Origin: Polytrichum commune
Taxonomy: Eukaryota; Streptophyta; Polytrichopsida; Polytrichales; Polytrichaceae
Reading direction: 5' to 3'
Length of the DNA: 64,000 bases
Assembly (NCBI GenBank): GCA_950295325.1
Contig: OX485806.1
Span: 15,934,001-15,998,000 of the forward strand
Positions 22,585-35,427 of this stretch are shown here, piece by piece. The position numbers were made by a program, and so were the translations under genes. Each line of letters begins with the position of its first letter. Position 1 is the stretch's first letter. Under the pieces are notes generated by a model, which saw nothing but the letters and a program-made list of their open reading frames with translations, had not been told where the DNA came from and ran no database searches.

Positions 22585-25500
22585 ATGGCTTATGATGCGG
22601 ATAGTGCCTACAGGTTTGTAAATCATCACAAGCTTAAAAATTATTCAGGATCATCTATACTTCTGCCTGCATGTTGGACTTCGCCATTGGAATTAGTTTG
22701 TTCTGGTCAGTTTGATTCTAAGGTCGTCCAGGTACGACCATATGTAAAGTTGGAGTTTAGATCATCAATTGTAAGGAAGTAATAATTCTCAATGAATGAA
22801 TTAGCTAGGCTAAGGTAGATTAGTTTCAATGGTTACTATTTTCGACTAGCCCACTTTTCTAAGCGTTTGAGACTCGTGATTAAAACAATATGGTTAGCAA
22901 TTCGAATTGAGGCTGTAGCCACTTTCCTCATGATTTTTGGAGCTCATATGAATATATTATTCATTATTAAAGTGAAGATTCTCGTGCTCATCAAATGGGA
23001 ATGCAGGTTCCCCCAATTATGTTGACTAATTTGAGTCTAGAATGGTTATCACGTTCTGAGCACGCTGTCAAATCTCTTTCAAAACACATGTATTTTTGGT
23101 ATTTGTTCTTGGGGCCACACCAAACCACATACCACTTAAACATAGGTGTCTTAATAAGAAAAGTAACTGAAAAAGGGTTGTCTACCTTAAGTGTTCCAGA
23201 AGAAGGAGAAGAAGCAGTAGCAGCAGCAGCTTCTATGAAGGATCAGGTAGCTAGGTATATAATTTATGCTTACTGCATAGTAGCAGGTTAATATTTCGGT
23301 TAGTTTATTAATCGTCTTTGCTTATGTGTGCCCCATAATTGACATTGTTTTTTTTTTGAACAGTTTGTCGGTATTGCAACCAGTGTGTGAATGTTCAGTC
23401 TTGTCTGGTCGATTTACAATTAAAAAAAAATCACAAATTTAACTGAGGATCATGTGTATCTCTGCCAAGAGCATCCACAGCTGTTGTCCAGGTATGATCA
23501 TATGTGGAGATAAAGTTTAGATCATCAATTAAAAAAGTAACAATTTTCAAAGGAACCTATGCCTGAATTAGCTAGGGCAAGTGTTTAAGAAGGAAGGTTT
23601 GGTAGCTTCATTTGTTTATTTTTATTTTTATTTTTAAAAATAAAATTTTAGTTGGTTCAATGCACAGTAGCAGGTTTATATTCCGGTTGCTGGAATCATC
23701 ATGTTTGCTTACATGTGCCCCATAAATATAAAAAAACAAACTTGCTGCTTGTTGGTGTTCCAACAATGTGTGAATGTTCAGTCATGTCTTGCTACCTAAT
23801 CTTTAGGTAGTGTGTTTGGCAGGCATGAAATGGGAGGAGCTGAAGCGGAGGAGGAGGAGGAGGAAGAAGAATGGCAGCATGTAAATGCCACTGTTTTGAC
23901 GTAAGAATTATTTTGTCTCAAAGTTTAACCATTACTGTAGTTATGTACAATTTGGACGCTGATGTCCTGGAGTCAATCAGTTGCATTGTAGCTATTAGCA
24001 AAGGTCTTCTAGTTCCTTGAACAGTTGTACCTGTGTCGCTTTCGTTATGGAGATGATAGGTCCCCATCTCCTCAAACAGTATTCTTGGATACCTTTTCCT
24101 TGTTTATCCAGGTCCATTCACAGATGGTCTTCTATGCTTAGCCTTGTTTTTGTGGCCATATACATGCCAAGCAGTCAGTGTCCCGAACACTACAAAAATT
24201 GGCCAACTCTGAAAATTTCAAGCAGCTCATCTTTGTGATGTGCATTTCTGTTTCTAAGCACATGATCTCTTATTTGAGCCTGTGTTTTACTGTCTTTGCT
24301 TGTCACTTCTCTGCTCTCTATCTCATACTTCAACATCCAGTGATTGACGTAGATATGTAAGTAGAAGATAGTAAAGAGAATTTGAGCCCTTGCTAAAGTT
24401 TCACTTTGTGCAATTTGTATTCGCGTTATGTCTAATTTGGAGACCTTCTATTAGTGGATTGAAACTCGTGAGGATCTTAGGTATGACAGTTGTTTGCGGT
24501 CTCATGTTCGACAAGTTGTTGCAGCCTGGTTGAGAATTCCTCTGGGACTGCTTGAATATTTTTGGATAGGTTCATTGATGGCCCTTGTTGAAGTGAATCC
24601 TATAAATCATCTCCTCAATGTCTACATGCAAATATTTCATTATTTGATCAATCATAACAAAGACTAACATATAGCTTCTTAGCATTGCAAAGAGTAATTG
24701 GTGGTGTTATGTTGTAATCTGCTGGGTACAATTAACATTATAATACACTATTGGCAACACTGATACTTTCGGAACATACTGTATTCACACATTTGTGTTG
24801 TTCGACAAGTCTTATTGTTTAAATTATGAGAGATATCATTGAAGGTGGAGTTCGTAAACCTGATATTTGTTCTAACTCCTATTCTGTTTGTTCACTGGTA
24901 TTCTACAGACAACACAATATTGAAGGCCAAGAGCTGAAAAGCTTTCAAGGGGATGGTCATGTTCCTGCTATGCAATTGTCAAACAATGTGACTCCTTCTC
25001 GGTGCATTTAATCTTCTTACCCTTCTCACAGTGAAAGTCTTGGAATTAGAGTTGCATCTTCGGCTTTTGTTGACCTCATGTCACGCTGAGCAAATGAGGA
25101 TAGTGCATTGAACCTGTTTATGCATCAAAAGATTATAGTACTCAAGGATGATTAGAGATGCCCTCCAAGGTCCTCTATATGTTCAAACCAAATTTGTGTT
25201 GTAAGTACCCAGAAGTGTTGCAGGTATTTGACTTTAGGTGTAAACTACCAGTGTGGTATGTTTACAGATGAGTGAAGGTCAAAGACAATATCTATCTAGT
25301 AATTTCTTGCATGAACAAGCTTGTAAGAATATCAGCTGGGAGCTGGATCATTTTGTGGACCAATGTGTCATGTGAAGCAGTGTAATTGTGCTGTTGAAGT
25401 GTCGTTGTTTGAAACATTTGTGTAAAAATTGGATCTTCTGAGTCTGAAGCTGCAGTGCATACTGTTGCTGCAGAGATGTTGTAAGCTGTTGCAAGTATAT

Positions 25501-28500
25501 TCCAAGCGGTAGAAATTCATTCAAATTTGGGTTGATGCAGAGGAGAGTTACTGAACATTGTCAAGAAGCATTCATCATCTCTAGGGCAGGCTTCCAGTGA
25601 TGATGCTGAAGTGGATCCTCAATTCTGGTGTGAACTTCTGGACCTTTTCTTTGTACGTGGGAAAGCAAATCGCAAAGAAGGAAAAGGTGATGATGATCTT
25701 GTTTTCTTCGTGCGCCTCCAGGTAGGTTTTTGAAGATGACATGAACTCAGAGATATTGACAGTATTATTAGTAACTCTTTGAATAATAAAGGATTGGAAG
25801 CACAAAGAAAACTACAAGAAATACTGTCCTTTGCAGTTATGTGTTGCAACTTGTCCACTGCAACTCTTGGTTAAAACTGGCGACAAGGGTGCCGGGGAAG
25901 GGAACAGTACCCGATGAATCAACATGGTTGCTACCCAGAGGTTCTGGTCCCATATTGTTGGAGTTGTGGTGGATGGTTGGCAACCACAGTGAATTTATTT
26001 TATACATTTTTTGCTTGAAGTTGCAATGGACAAATTCTTTTATTACTGAAAGCAACAAGATTATAGTATTTGAATGCTTAGATTCTATCTCTTTTAAAGA
26101 ATGATATTCTAGGAACCTTCCACTTCCATTCTGAACATCTGATAGAAGCTTGTCATATATATGTGTTGGGAATGTCTATTGGGGTTGAAGGCACTTTCAG
26201 TGATCAAACGTCTAAAAACATTTATGATTCTGTCCAACTGGTCTTGCTTGGTATCAAGTACTTGCCACTTGTCATGTTATCAATTCTTTGATGGTGTTTA
26301 CATTCGATATTTGCTATGGAAAATGAAAGATAATTTGATTTGGATTTGAAATTTTGTGAGTGTTCAATGACCATGACTCTTCTCATTTGATTGCGGAAAT
26401 CATCCTCATAGGAGCAGAAACTCTCAAGTTTCTTTGGTGATGTCCTTCCCAGGACTCTCAAGTCTGGTTCACCTGGTTGGGCAGGTTGTACTTTTAAGGT
26501 AGTTTATAATCAAGCTGGGATTGTAGTGAATTTCATCATTGCTAATGAGGGGCTCATGGTGCAGAGTTTACAGTATGGAGACAACCAGCCATCAGAGTCA
26601 GATGATTCATCAGGAGAACCATTCTTTGTGCGTAGGTGGGCACCAGAGGTGGGTCTCCAAATGCTCTTTGTGCGTGGTGTATGGAAAGGTTTTTTTTTAT
26701 TAAACTTTAATAGTTTCTAGATGTTATATTTTATTTGGTTTTGTTTTAGTCCTTGTGAACTATCCTCTAAGTTGCATTACCAAAGCAAACTTCGAAGGTT
26801 TACGTTGTTGAAAATTTGACTAATATTTTAAATTATGTTTTTGGTTTAATTTGCAGCTTGTGAAGGTGATTGGGCACAGTGCTGGGCAAGTGGATTGGCA
26901 ACGTTCCTTCTATCTCAATCTCATATGTCACACAACATTTTCTCTCACAGTGGCAATCTGCAGGTATATCTCTGAACAGAACAAAGCTGATAAGGTCAAA
27001 TTGAGACTCACATGTAACGATAGCATTCAAAGTGATTGTAAGCAGCACCAGTATCGATAATGCTACATTGAGATTTGTGCTCATCTTTACTCTGCATGGA
27101 GTGGTGGGTTCAAAACTGGACTTTGGTGTTATCATTGGCAAATTATCCAATTAGAAATCAAGGGACGTTGGTCTCTGGTTATTTTTGACAGAAATTGTGC
27201 TAAATGTCAAAAGCTCTTCATATCTATGAAGGAGTGCTGTACATCACAGAGCTGCAGGTGTTGACTTTTAAACAGTTCAGGCAGTTCCAATTTTTGAGAA
27301 TTGTCCTAGGACCTCCAGTCAAAAAAAATCTGTGACATAACGTGGTCACATTGATGATCACTGTGAGGCTAGTAGCCATCATATTTGGGTATCCTTTGTC
27401 CTCATAGATTTAGCTTATCTCTCACACAATTATTGTCACAATTTTAGTTGCATTAATAATACTAGGAACTTACTGATAAATTTTCCTAAAATGCCTGGAT
27501 TCTCTATGCTTACTTTGATATCAATCGTAGTTGCAATTTACATGCCTTCTGGCATGATATTCATGTAATATCAACTACCCAACAACTTATATGTTGTGGA
27601 CAAACATGAGTCTGGCATATATATATATATATATATCAATTAGTTACAGCCCAAATGCTACATCTCTCAACTAGTGGTTGTGTGGTTCTGGATATGTATT
27701 GCTTGTTGAGCAAGACTTCTGGGCTTTACATGGATGATGTGCTTTTTTTTGCAGTCGTCAAGGTTTACAAAATCAACAAAATTCCAACTCATCTTTGGCC
27801 CCTATATACAAGGTGACAAAGAGGGTATATGCATCACCAAGTCGTGCAAATTTTCAAAGCGATTTCAGGTCCAAGGTAATATTACTATGCAAACCAGGTA
27901 GTAGATTCTACTCTATGTCTTTGCGTTGAAAACTAAGTCTCTGTTTATTGTGCTCATAGGTAAGCTATATAGAAACCACATAATGTTGCTTCTGGGTTGG
28001 GAAAGAGGAGAGGAACTTCCTATCTAGAATGTATAGCATTTTGCATGCATCACCAAGTATTCACCAGGTAAACCTCTTTGCGACTATGCAAATTCACAAA
28101 TTATTTTAAAAACAGGTTGAATTTGAGTACTTGGTGATGCATGCAAATTCAGTTAAGATGCATTTAACCCTGTTTTTGCAAGCTGATGATCATGGTGGGA
28201 ATTGTGAAATATTTGTAGCCAAGAATTTCCTAATACACTACACTGTAAACATTTACAGTAAACTCAAATTTTGTTGTGTAATATTTTGAGTGTTTTTCTA
28301 TTTGGAGTAGATGATTATTTCTTAAAAATGGCCTGGGTAAGTGAGTACTGTGGCTTGACTTGGGAGTTGTGGATTGTTCATTAAACAGGCGGTTGAGACA
28401 GTGCCTGCATACCCTAACATCTGCTTTGTGGTTGACGACTACGACAACACATTTGAGGATGTGGTCAGTATCCAGGCCTTGAACTACAAAATGACCCTTG

Positions 28501-31500
28501 CTTTGTTGCACTATCAGGTCTAGAGTTTGGAGTAGAAGGCCTCATGACAGTGGTTTTCATGTTGTTAAGTAAATGTTGGGCTACTCGTAATGACTGCCAG
28601 AAATCACCATGATCATCTCCAATATAACAGGCTTCTTCTGTTATGGAATATTGTTCTGCTTTTCTCTTATTGCTTGTGTGTTACGCTTTTCACATGTCCT
28701 TTAATTGATGACTCATATTTTAGTGCTGAACTTGTAGATCATAACAGAACCAGATCACTGCTATTGTGTTCTCTTGAATGCTCGAGGAGGAGCTGCACTG
28801 CCTCCTGAGTTATTTCCTGATCTCGAGGGCATGAGAGAAGCAGAGGAGCATGGAGAAGCAAATCTTTCCACTTTACCTAAAGTAAGTACTTCAAAGTTTT
28901 AATTTCATCCTCTGCACTGTGCAAGCATGGTCTACATTACATACATAAGGAGAATGTTCCATCACAGTTGGGTAGGTATGAGTAGAGATTCCATGCACAA
29001 CCATATGATGAACAGGCCATCATTTGGTTGTGGTTGGTGAATGTCTTGCTTCAACCTTCTAAGACTACATTTGTTGCAGGTGACATTATTTTCTGGATTT
29101 GTGAACTATGACTTGGTTTGGAATGCATACGAAGGTGATTAAATTCTGTTCAGTCCCTAATTGTAACTTGTTACTATCATGTAATGTCAGATTGTCACTC
29201 CTGATATTTATGTTCCAAATGAAACGCTTAAGTGAGTCTATCATTTATGTTTTGAAGTATTAATTTCCCATAGGCAGGTCACTAAACCTTAGCGTGTTGA
29301 ATTGCCAAAGGTTTTTCTTTTAAGTCCAGTCCAGTATGTATTCTTGGAAAGGCTGTGGGCTGTGAACTTGTCAGTTAACCGTCTCTGTTGTGAGGAGGAT
29401 GTAGGTGGTAGAGCAAAACTGGGAGGATTATTGCTCTTTTCACCTGCAGGAAAATCTGAGCGACTCATCATGCGAGGTCCAGGTGGACGCGGTGCTTTGG
29501 ATGTTGCAGTTTCCACTGTCTCTGGTATGTACACAAATTCTGTCTACAAAGGTCTTTGTATGTAGATTCTCCCTTCATAACCAACATATTTGCCGATCTT
29601 CACCTTAAGATTGAAAAGCCCTTTGAACAATTTATGAGGGGTAGAATTTGTCCATAAGCGTGACAGTTGGCACATTTCAAGAAATATGTCATTAGCGCTT
29701 CTTACAGGAGAGGAGAGACCAGTTAGGCACTTAGTTGATCCCAAGTTACCGTTCCTAATAGGTTTGTGGCAAAGCTCTTAAGTCTGCAGCATATCAACAA
29801 TGACTTTAGTTGTTTGTAAATATCCTAAAAGTGCTTCACAATGCATTGTCAGTCTCGAATAAAGTCTGGCACAATAATTTCTAAATTGCTTTTCCTCTTG
29901 AATTCAGGATTGACAACTACATTATGGCCCACAATAGAGCATGTAACCTTTCTGTTAGTTCATTTCAGTAGCCTGTTTCAGTTTTTGTCTTTGTTTGAAG
30001 CCAATCGTGTTCTCAAAAGTGTACAATGTTGCAATTAACCCTTAAAGGTCCAAGAGACCCATTGTGGGCCTCGAGGTGTCATATGGAGGGGTTTAAGCTT
30101 ACCTCTTGATATTTAAAACCAAAGGTGTCAATTTATGAGCTTGTATAATTGACTTCCACTCAAGTATATACCACATGTTTCTATTTCATTTCTTGAAAGG
30201 TTGTGCTAAATATGATTTCAATATTGTAGACCAAATAAAACATTGTTTCAGTACATGTTGAGGTTTGTACACATCGTCACAGATCCCATATAAATGCACT
30301 CTTGGTCCTTTAAGGTTGAAGGGGAAGACCATCCTATGCTATATTTCAGATATTCCTTCATAGATGAGTTTTCTGAAGTGCTGATGGATGCATTCCCTAT
30401 GTGATGGTTGGCTTAAATCCGATGCCTTAACCCAGATCCCATGGGAACTCCAAGGTGAAGCTGCCTAAGGCCTACTTGGATGGGTGACCTTCCTAGCACG
30501 TGATTTCTGGTGCACCCTACCACCTATGGTCCACCCATCGCAGTGGGGGTATCCCGATGACTGGATGTTTTCAGCCAACCATGTGGGAACCTAGGGGCTC
30601 GCTCTTGGGGGACATAGGTGCCAGCCGGCTTGTCTGTACCTGTTCAAGGTGTTCACCTTTGAAAGGAGAAAGCAGTAGTTGTCGAATGTCCTCTAATTTG
30701 TGGAATGCCCATTTTAAGATTACATATAGACTTGGACCAACTCGAAAATGAAGTAAAAGCTTAATTCACACCGGTGGCAACATTGAAGTCCTCTTACTTT
30801 TCTTTCTACTCTTATGTGATGTTTGTGTGATCTTTTTGTTGACAGTTCCGAATGAGGCTGATGACCTCCAGGGGCGACCTGTGTCGCCTCCAAGCCCCAT
30901 AGGCAAGAGAGGATTCAGTTCCATAATGCGCAAAGCAGCCATAGCTGCAAAGCAGGCTATGGCAGCTGCAGCCGCTAGCCAAAGGCTTGATCCAAACGTG
31001 CCACTTCCCCTCCGATGCTGTCTCATGTCCCTCTCATTGCCCTGGGATACGCTGGCAACCGACCTCCTCTTCAAGGTTTGCAACTAAATCTGATCTTGTA
31101 TATCATTTGACAATGAATTTGAAACACTAGTATGCTTCAGCTGTACAGATAACAAGTGGCTCCTGTTAAATCAGAAAAGTCCAAAACGAATGTTGAGGTG
31201 GACATACCAGCCGCTAAGCCTTGAAATACATAAGATACCCAAATTAAGTTTCTGGAGTGTATATTATCTAGCAGAAGAATGTAATCGGAAGAATGACAAG
31301 TAGTAATTGGAAAAGGGCGTTTTGGAACTTGGGTTTCTTAAATTTCAACAAAAGATGAGCTTTGTCTAATCATGTCGAGATTACCGACTGTCTGTCCAAT
31401 ATTTATTTGATGATCGTGTTTCTTAATTTCTTAAACTCCAGTAATGAAAATCCATTCAGTGCAGTAGAGGGTGCTAATTCCAACCCTCTCCTAAAAGTGT

Positions 31501-32251
31501 TCCCTATGCACACCACCTAATCCCATAACCACCTTAAACTATCCGAATGTCTCTGGTGCCAAGCAGGGGGGTTCCAAGAGAATGCGGGGTTAAATTTGGT
31601 CAAAAGTGGGATTGGATTTGGGCAAGTGTCAAGATGTAGCTAGGGTGGGATTACTTATATGTTTTAATTAAAATCCCATATGCAAAACTTATAAGGGCTC
31701 AAATTTTTTTTTTGGGTGGAGTGTTGGTTTTAGTGCGGGGGTGGTTTGAGCGAAAGGTGGGGACGGTTTTTGGAGGAGGCGGGGTTGATTTTGGGCAAAA
31801 GACGGGGGCGGTTTTGGGCGAGTGTCGGGATGCATTTGGGAGCCGTTTGCTCTGGGAAAAAAAATGTGGGTCTAGGGAGGGATTAAGTAGCTAGGGGTAA
31901 GTGACTGAAAAAAAGTTGTAGCATATTCATATGATTTTGAATTTAATTTAATTTGTTTTTTTCCACCATGTCTAAGCCAATTAGCTAAGACATCATGCAA
32001 AGCACTAATCCAAATGGACTTTCAAAATAGGCTAAATCAGCTAAAGGGTTGTTTTCAGCACCCTCTACCTTAGTGTTTTTCCTTTCAAATTGATACTAGA
32101 TAGAAAATATGTAACAAGCTACTAGTGTGGATAGTAGAGATGTTCATGCAAAGATGGCCCTAGCAGAAATGAGAAACAATAGTGGCACTTGAATACTGAG
32201 TCACTACTAGTTTCAGTTGTTCAGTCCTCTTGACAGGATACCCCCCAGTAA
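22585..32251 (+). CDS. KIAA0930/DUF2045-like protein, 13 exons
   Basis: Member of the conserved eukaryotic KIAA0930 (DUF2045) family; the molecular role is unknown. Exons in consistent phase: 22585-22613, 23192-23254 (or from 23159), 23823-23900, 25541-25721, 26565-26648, 26857-26963, 27755-27875, 28389-28467, 28748-28881, 29080-29134, 29405-29524, 30846-31075, 32237-32251. Total 432 codons with TAA stop. Family landmarks in order: DPQFWCELLDLFFVRG, FFVRRWAPE, DWQRSFYLNLI, VYASPSRANF, AYPNICFVVDDYDNTFEDV, LFSGFVNYDLVWNAYEG, MRGPGGRG, and the C-terminal CLMSLSLPWDTLATDLLFK. An acidic run (EEEEEEE) lies near residue 40. Exons 4-12 are well supported. The first two exons, and so the start, are uncertain, as is the 4-codon last exon. 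No membrane segment or signal peptide is apparent. Confidence 0.85.
22814..23186. mobile_element. MITE family A, copy 1 (about 373 bp)
   Basis: It is bounded by TAAGGTAGA and TCTACCTTA and shares an ordered set of landmarks with 38353-38723 and 56634-57014: 'agcccac', 'gattcttgtgctcat', 'ctagaatggttatca', 'ccacaccaaaccac', 'ataggtgt'. It ends immediately before exon 2 of the DUF2045-like gene. The superfamily is not assigned. Confidence 0.7.
28041..28146 (+). repeat. intronic hairpin with 19-bp perfect arms resembling an exon segment
   Basis: TTGCATGCATCACCAAGTA (28041-28059) is the exact reverse complement of 28128-28146, with a 68-nt loop, inside the intron after 27875. The arm also resembles the preceding exon around 'tgcatcaccaagt', which encodes ASPSR. 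Confidence 0.8.
30386..30518 (+). repeat. 5S rRNA-derived sequence in an intron
   Basis: The order GGATGC, CCAGATCCCATgGGAACTCC, GGTGAAGC, and TTGGATGGGTGACCTTCCTAG, ending in GTGCACCC, follows plant 5S rRNA from near its start to its end, including the intermediate element GATGGG and a C-box-like stretch. It is somewhat longer than 120 nt and diverged. Plant sources of dispersed 5S-like DNA include Cassandra-type TRIM retrotransposons, whose LTRs carry 5S sequence, and 5S pseudogenes. No LTR boundaries were found. Confidence 0.65.
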
Positions 32252-33633
32252 TTTCTTGCCCCAGATTTTTTGTATTCAGGAATTGGGACCCTCTTACTTT
32301 CACAATACTTATCGTCAACAGTTTGCTAACAAAAATTCCTCAATACATTTGCAGGAACTGTCTACCAAAGACACTTAATGCAGAGGTCTCTTTCTATGTT
32401 GATGCTGAGCATTGAGCTGTGAGTCCTGTTCGCTCCTAAATTGTGCTCCAGTTTATGCCTGAGACATGCGCAACAAACAAAGATGCAGTTAGCCTTGGCG
32501 CACACAGTGACGGAGCCTTAATTGTTGTTCCGGTCATTGTAGAAGCACTTGGAGGTTGCAGCTTAGAAGTTTGGTGGAACACTACCATCATATATTACAA
32601 TTGAGGTGAGGTCTCAACTGGGGCACCTTAGAAAACTCGTATTAGAGATGATTTATTTCATTGAAATGAGGTGTTGTACATGTACATAAATAGACCAATC
32701 TATGTACCAGAAATAGGTAAGTAGATGTTACTCGTAGTAGTCGTGGGAAATATGTTCCACCACATTCTGTTGGCTGTTTTTATCAAATTGTTTGTAAGTC
32801 ATGAACCTTGCCGGCCATGATTTGAATATCGTTGTACCTACGAGATACTGCAACCAAGCTTTTTTTGTCACAGAAACTTCTGGTAGGCATTTGATTGCAC
32901 TTTTTCATTTTGTATTCTTATTATGCATGTATCTCAATTCTGAAAGAGGAAGATTACTATTGGAGTGGAAAAAAGTAACCTCCACTTTACAGAGACCTGT
33001 GGAAAACATGGAGTTGAGAACAAGTTACTGCAATGAGAAAAGTCTGAGTGGCAACTTTCAGAAGTGTACCACCTGCATATCAATGACGTATGTTGCTTTT
33101 CTTCACACAATGTATACACACATACGTGCCATGATGTTTGACTGTTGGGGACATCGCTTTTGTCCTTGCCAGTTGATCAGAATACCTACCCTGCTGAATG
33201 AGTTGTTTTGTGCCAGAGCCCTCACATGAACTTACTCTTAAATGTCTAAAAAAACTCCATGTACGATCTATGTACACAATTTCTACAATTCCTCACCATG
33301 TCTGAAATTCATATTTTTATAGTTCATCGTATTGAAACCAGTATATGGACCCGAATCTGAAATTACTTTTAAAGTGTTCAACTGATTAAAGAAAACATTG
33401 TGAGTTAGTTTTGAGTATGGTCATTCTTGACAACTTTAGCTTATAATGGAAGTATGTACAGTAGTTCAGACAAATGTTTTTGTGCCTAAAAGGACCTCCC
33501 AAATGTGTGGAGGTCACGACTTGCTGAATGCTACACTAAACAAATGATTTAATGTGTCATGTTGATGAAAGTGGTCTTCATGACTTGCTGTGTAGTATCA
33601 TACGGAGTAATCATCTAAACATGTAAAAATCAA
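32252..33633. other. 3' flank of the DUF2045-like gene, no further gene recognised
   Basis: This probably includes the 3' UTR. The 142-residue plus-strand frame at 32801-33229 has no recognised motif and no supporting splice context. Confidence 0.5.
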
Positions 33634-34244
33634 ATGTTAACCCTCTATAAATGTTAACCCTTGGGAGTGGATCCAAGTTAACATTTATAGAGGTGTTAAC
33701 AATTAACAATTATAAAATTACTTTTTTGAGCAATATACAAATCTTAACATGTTATAAATATAATCAATTGTGAACAGTACTTGTGAGAGAATACAATTCA
33801 CAAAATTGCAAACCCAATCTAAACTTTATTCAATATCAAGTTTACAAATCATGGGTGAAGTATGAATCAATGGTTCTTTGGTGAGATTCATGTGCATGCA
33901 CAACTTGCAAATATTTCTCAATCTCCACCAACAAACCCACATACTTGGACACCCACATGAATGTGTTTCCATGTACCTTCTAATGGAACTTCTCATGTGC
34001 CTCCATTCTTGAACTTCCATCACTAGAACTATTAGTAGCCAAACTTAGTCTTTCCAAAAGACTAGTTATGGTTGTATTTCATTCGTTAACATTTATAGAG
34101 TCAAATTTACAAAGAAGGGAGTACCATTTTGTTAACAATTAACACGTTTAACATTTATAGTGTGCAATATGTGGGGAGTAGAAGAAAGTTAACATTTAGA
34201 AAGGGTTAACACTTATAGGTGTAACATTTATAGAGGGTGGACTG
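33634..34244. mobile_element. pogo-like (Emigrant/Lemi1-type) nonautonomous element, diverged
   Basis: The right end reads 'catttatagagggtggactg' followed by TA, inverted and similar to 'accctctataaatgttaac' at the left end. Plant pogo-type elements have CAGT...CCTCTATAAAT termini and TA target duplications. The left terminus lacks the outermost bases, and 'aacatttatag' recurs internally (33679, 34086, 34149, 34224). No transposase frame remains. Confidence 0.55.
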
Positions 34245-34246
34245 TA

Positions 34247-35019
34247 TGTGGAGAATTTTTTTTCACAAACCTCTTTCGTGTTTCCTTCAAATAATAAATT
34301 TTATTTAATTTACAGTAATATGTACTATAGTACACAAGTTTGGATATTGTCTTGGTGACGTCATACTGATGTAAGCCCTAATTTTGTATTTTATTAAAAT
34401 ATTTCTATGTTTCAAAAATCTATAAACGTTATGAATGGGGAAATGTTGGCCTATTTCCACGGTAATAGAGTCCCTACCTCTTAAAAATTTCTAAAAATAG
34501 TTCGATGTTTTTCCCTAAATCCTGCGGTTATAGGTGCATTTTTCCTCTCAATTCATGTCCCAAATTGAGTTCTCCGCTCTCCGCTCGCATACTAACTTTC
34601 CCCCAAAAACGCATCACGTTTAGATGTTTTTTTGGTAGCGTTGAATGGGGGATTTCAACCTAAATTATGACGCACCAAAGTATGTCTTATTTGCATTTTG
34701 TATACAAAAGTTACAATATTGGTAGATGATCCAGATCTCACATTGGAGCCTGAATATTAAGGTGGTGGACAATCTCTTAATTAATATGTACTTATTGTGC
34801 AAGATATTTAAATTGTGTGGTCAACATTGAATGTGCTCCTGGAGAGTCATGTAAATATTGCACAATAGATTCTACATTCTTGAGGATTGTCATGCATCGT
34901 TCGCAAAATGTAGATCTACCACAACAATACATTTGCATACTTCTCTTTCATCAGCTTGCCTATAACTTATTATGTTGTTTGTGTCACTTTCGTCATTCTA
35001 AGCACATTGATTATCCCAT
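34247..35019. other. spacer, nothing recognised
   Basis: AT-rich unique sequence; no protein-like frame, RNA gene or clear repeat was seen. Confidence 0.5.
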
Positions 35020-35427
35020 TTAGTGAGGGTGGGCTCATAGTGTGTGTGGGATATTAGTGAAGGTGATACTAAATCTTTACGCTATGAAATTAGTGCCACA
35101 AGAAGATCTAGGATTTCGGGAGGTCAAAGCGTCGGGAACTCTCGATGCAAGCTCTCTTTAGTTTCTTAGTGTTAGGAAATGCCTCAGGATTGAGTGGAGT
35201 TGACTGACAGAAGAAGAGGAACCTCTTGGAACTCATCAAAACAAATTTTGCAATCTACAAAACACCTTAGAATACACATTGATTTACCTGAAATGAAAGG
35301 TAAATGAGCGTGTATTCATGAATTTAGTATCACATAGTAAAGACTTTAGCCCTCACAAATATTGAGATATGGCAAAATAGTGTGTGTTACGGGTATCGGT
35401 ACCACACACACTAAATGAGACAACTAG
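35020..35427. mobile_element. MITE family D, copy 1
   Basis: Ends are imperfect inverted repeats: 'catttagtgagggtgggctc' on the left, 'taccacacacactaaatgag' on the right. The interior shares ordered landmarks with 63433-63829: 'ctatgaaattagtgcca', 'tttcttagtgtt', 'gagctcatcaaaa' (here 'gaactcatcaaaa'), 'caccttaga', 'aaaatagtgtgtgt'. Partial pieces also lie near 51645-51720 and 53163-53222. Confidence 0.65.

Noticed and set aside
24420-25140. Extra exons of the DUF2045-like gene (frames near 24460-24670 and 25032-25090)
   Set aside because: Exon 23900 joins 25541 directly in matching phase, and these frames meet stops or lack paired splice sites. They may be intronic or rarely used.
25841-26104. 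87-residue plus-strand frame
   Set aside because: It lies in the intron between 25721 and 26565, which join in phase 0 to give a continuous family-like protein.
32801-33229. 142-residue plus-strand frame downstream of the DUF2045-like gene
   Set aside because: Composition is not protein-like, and no family or splice support was seen.
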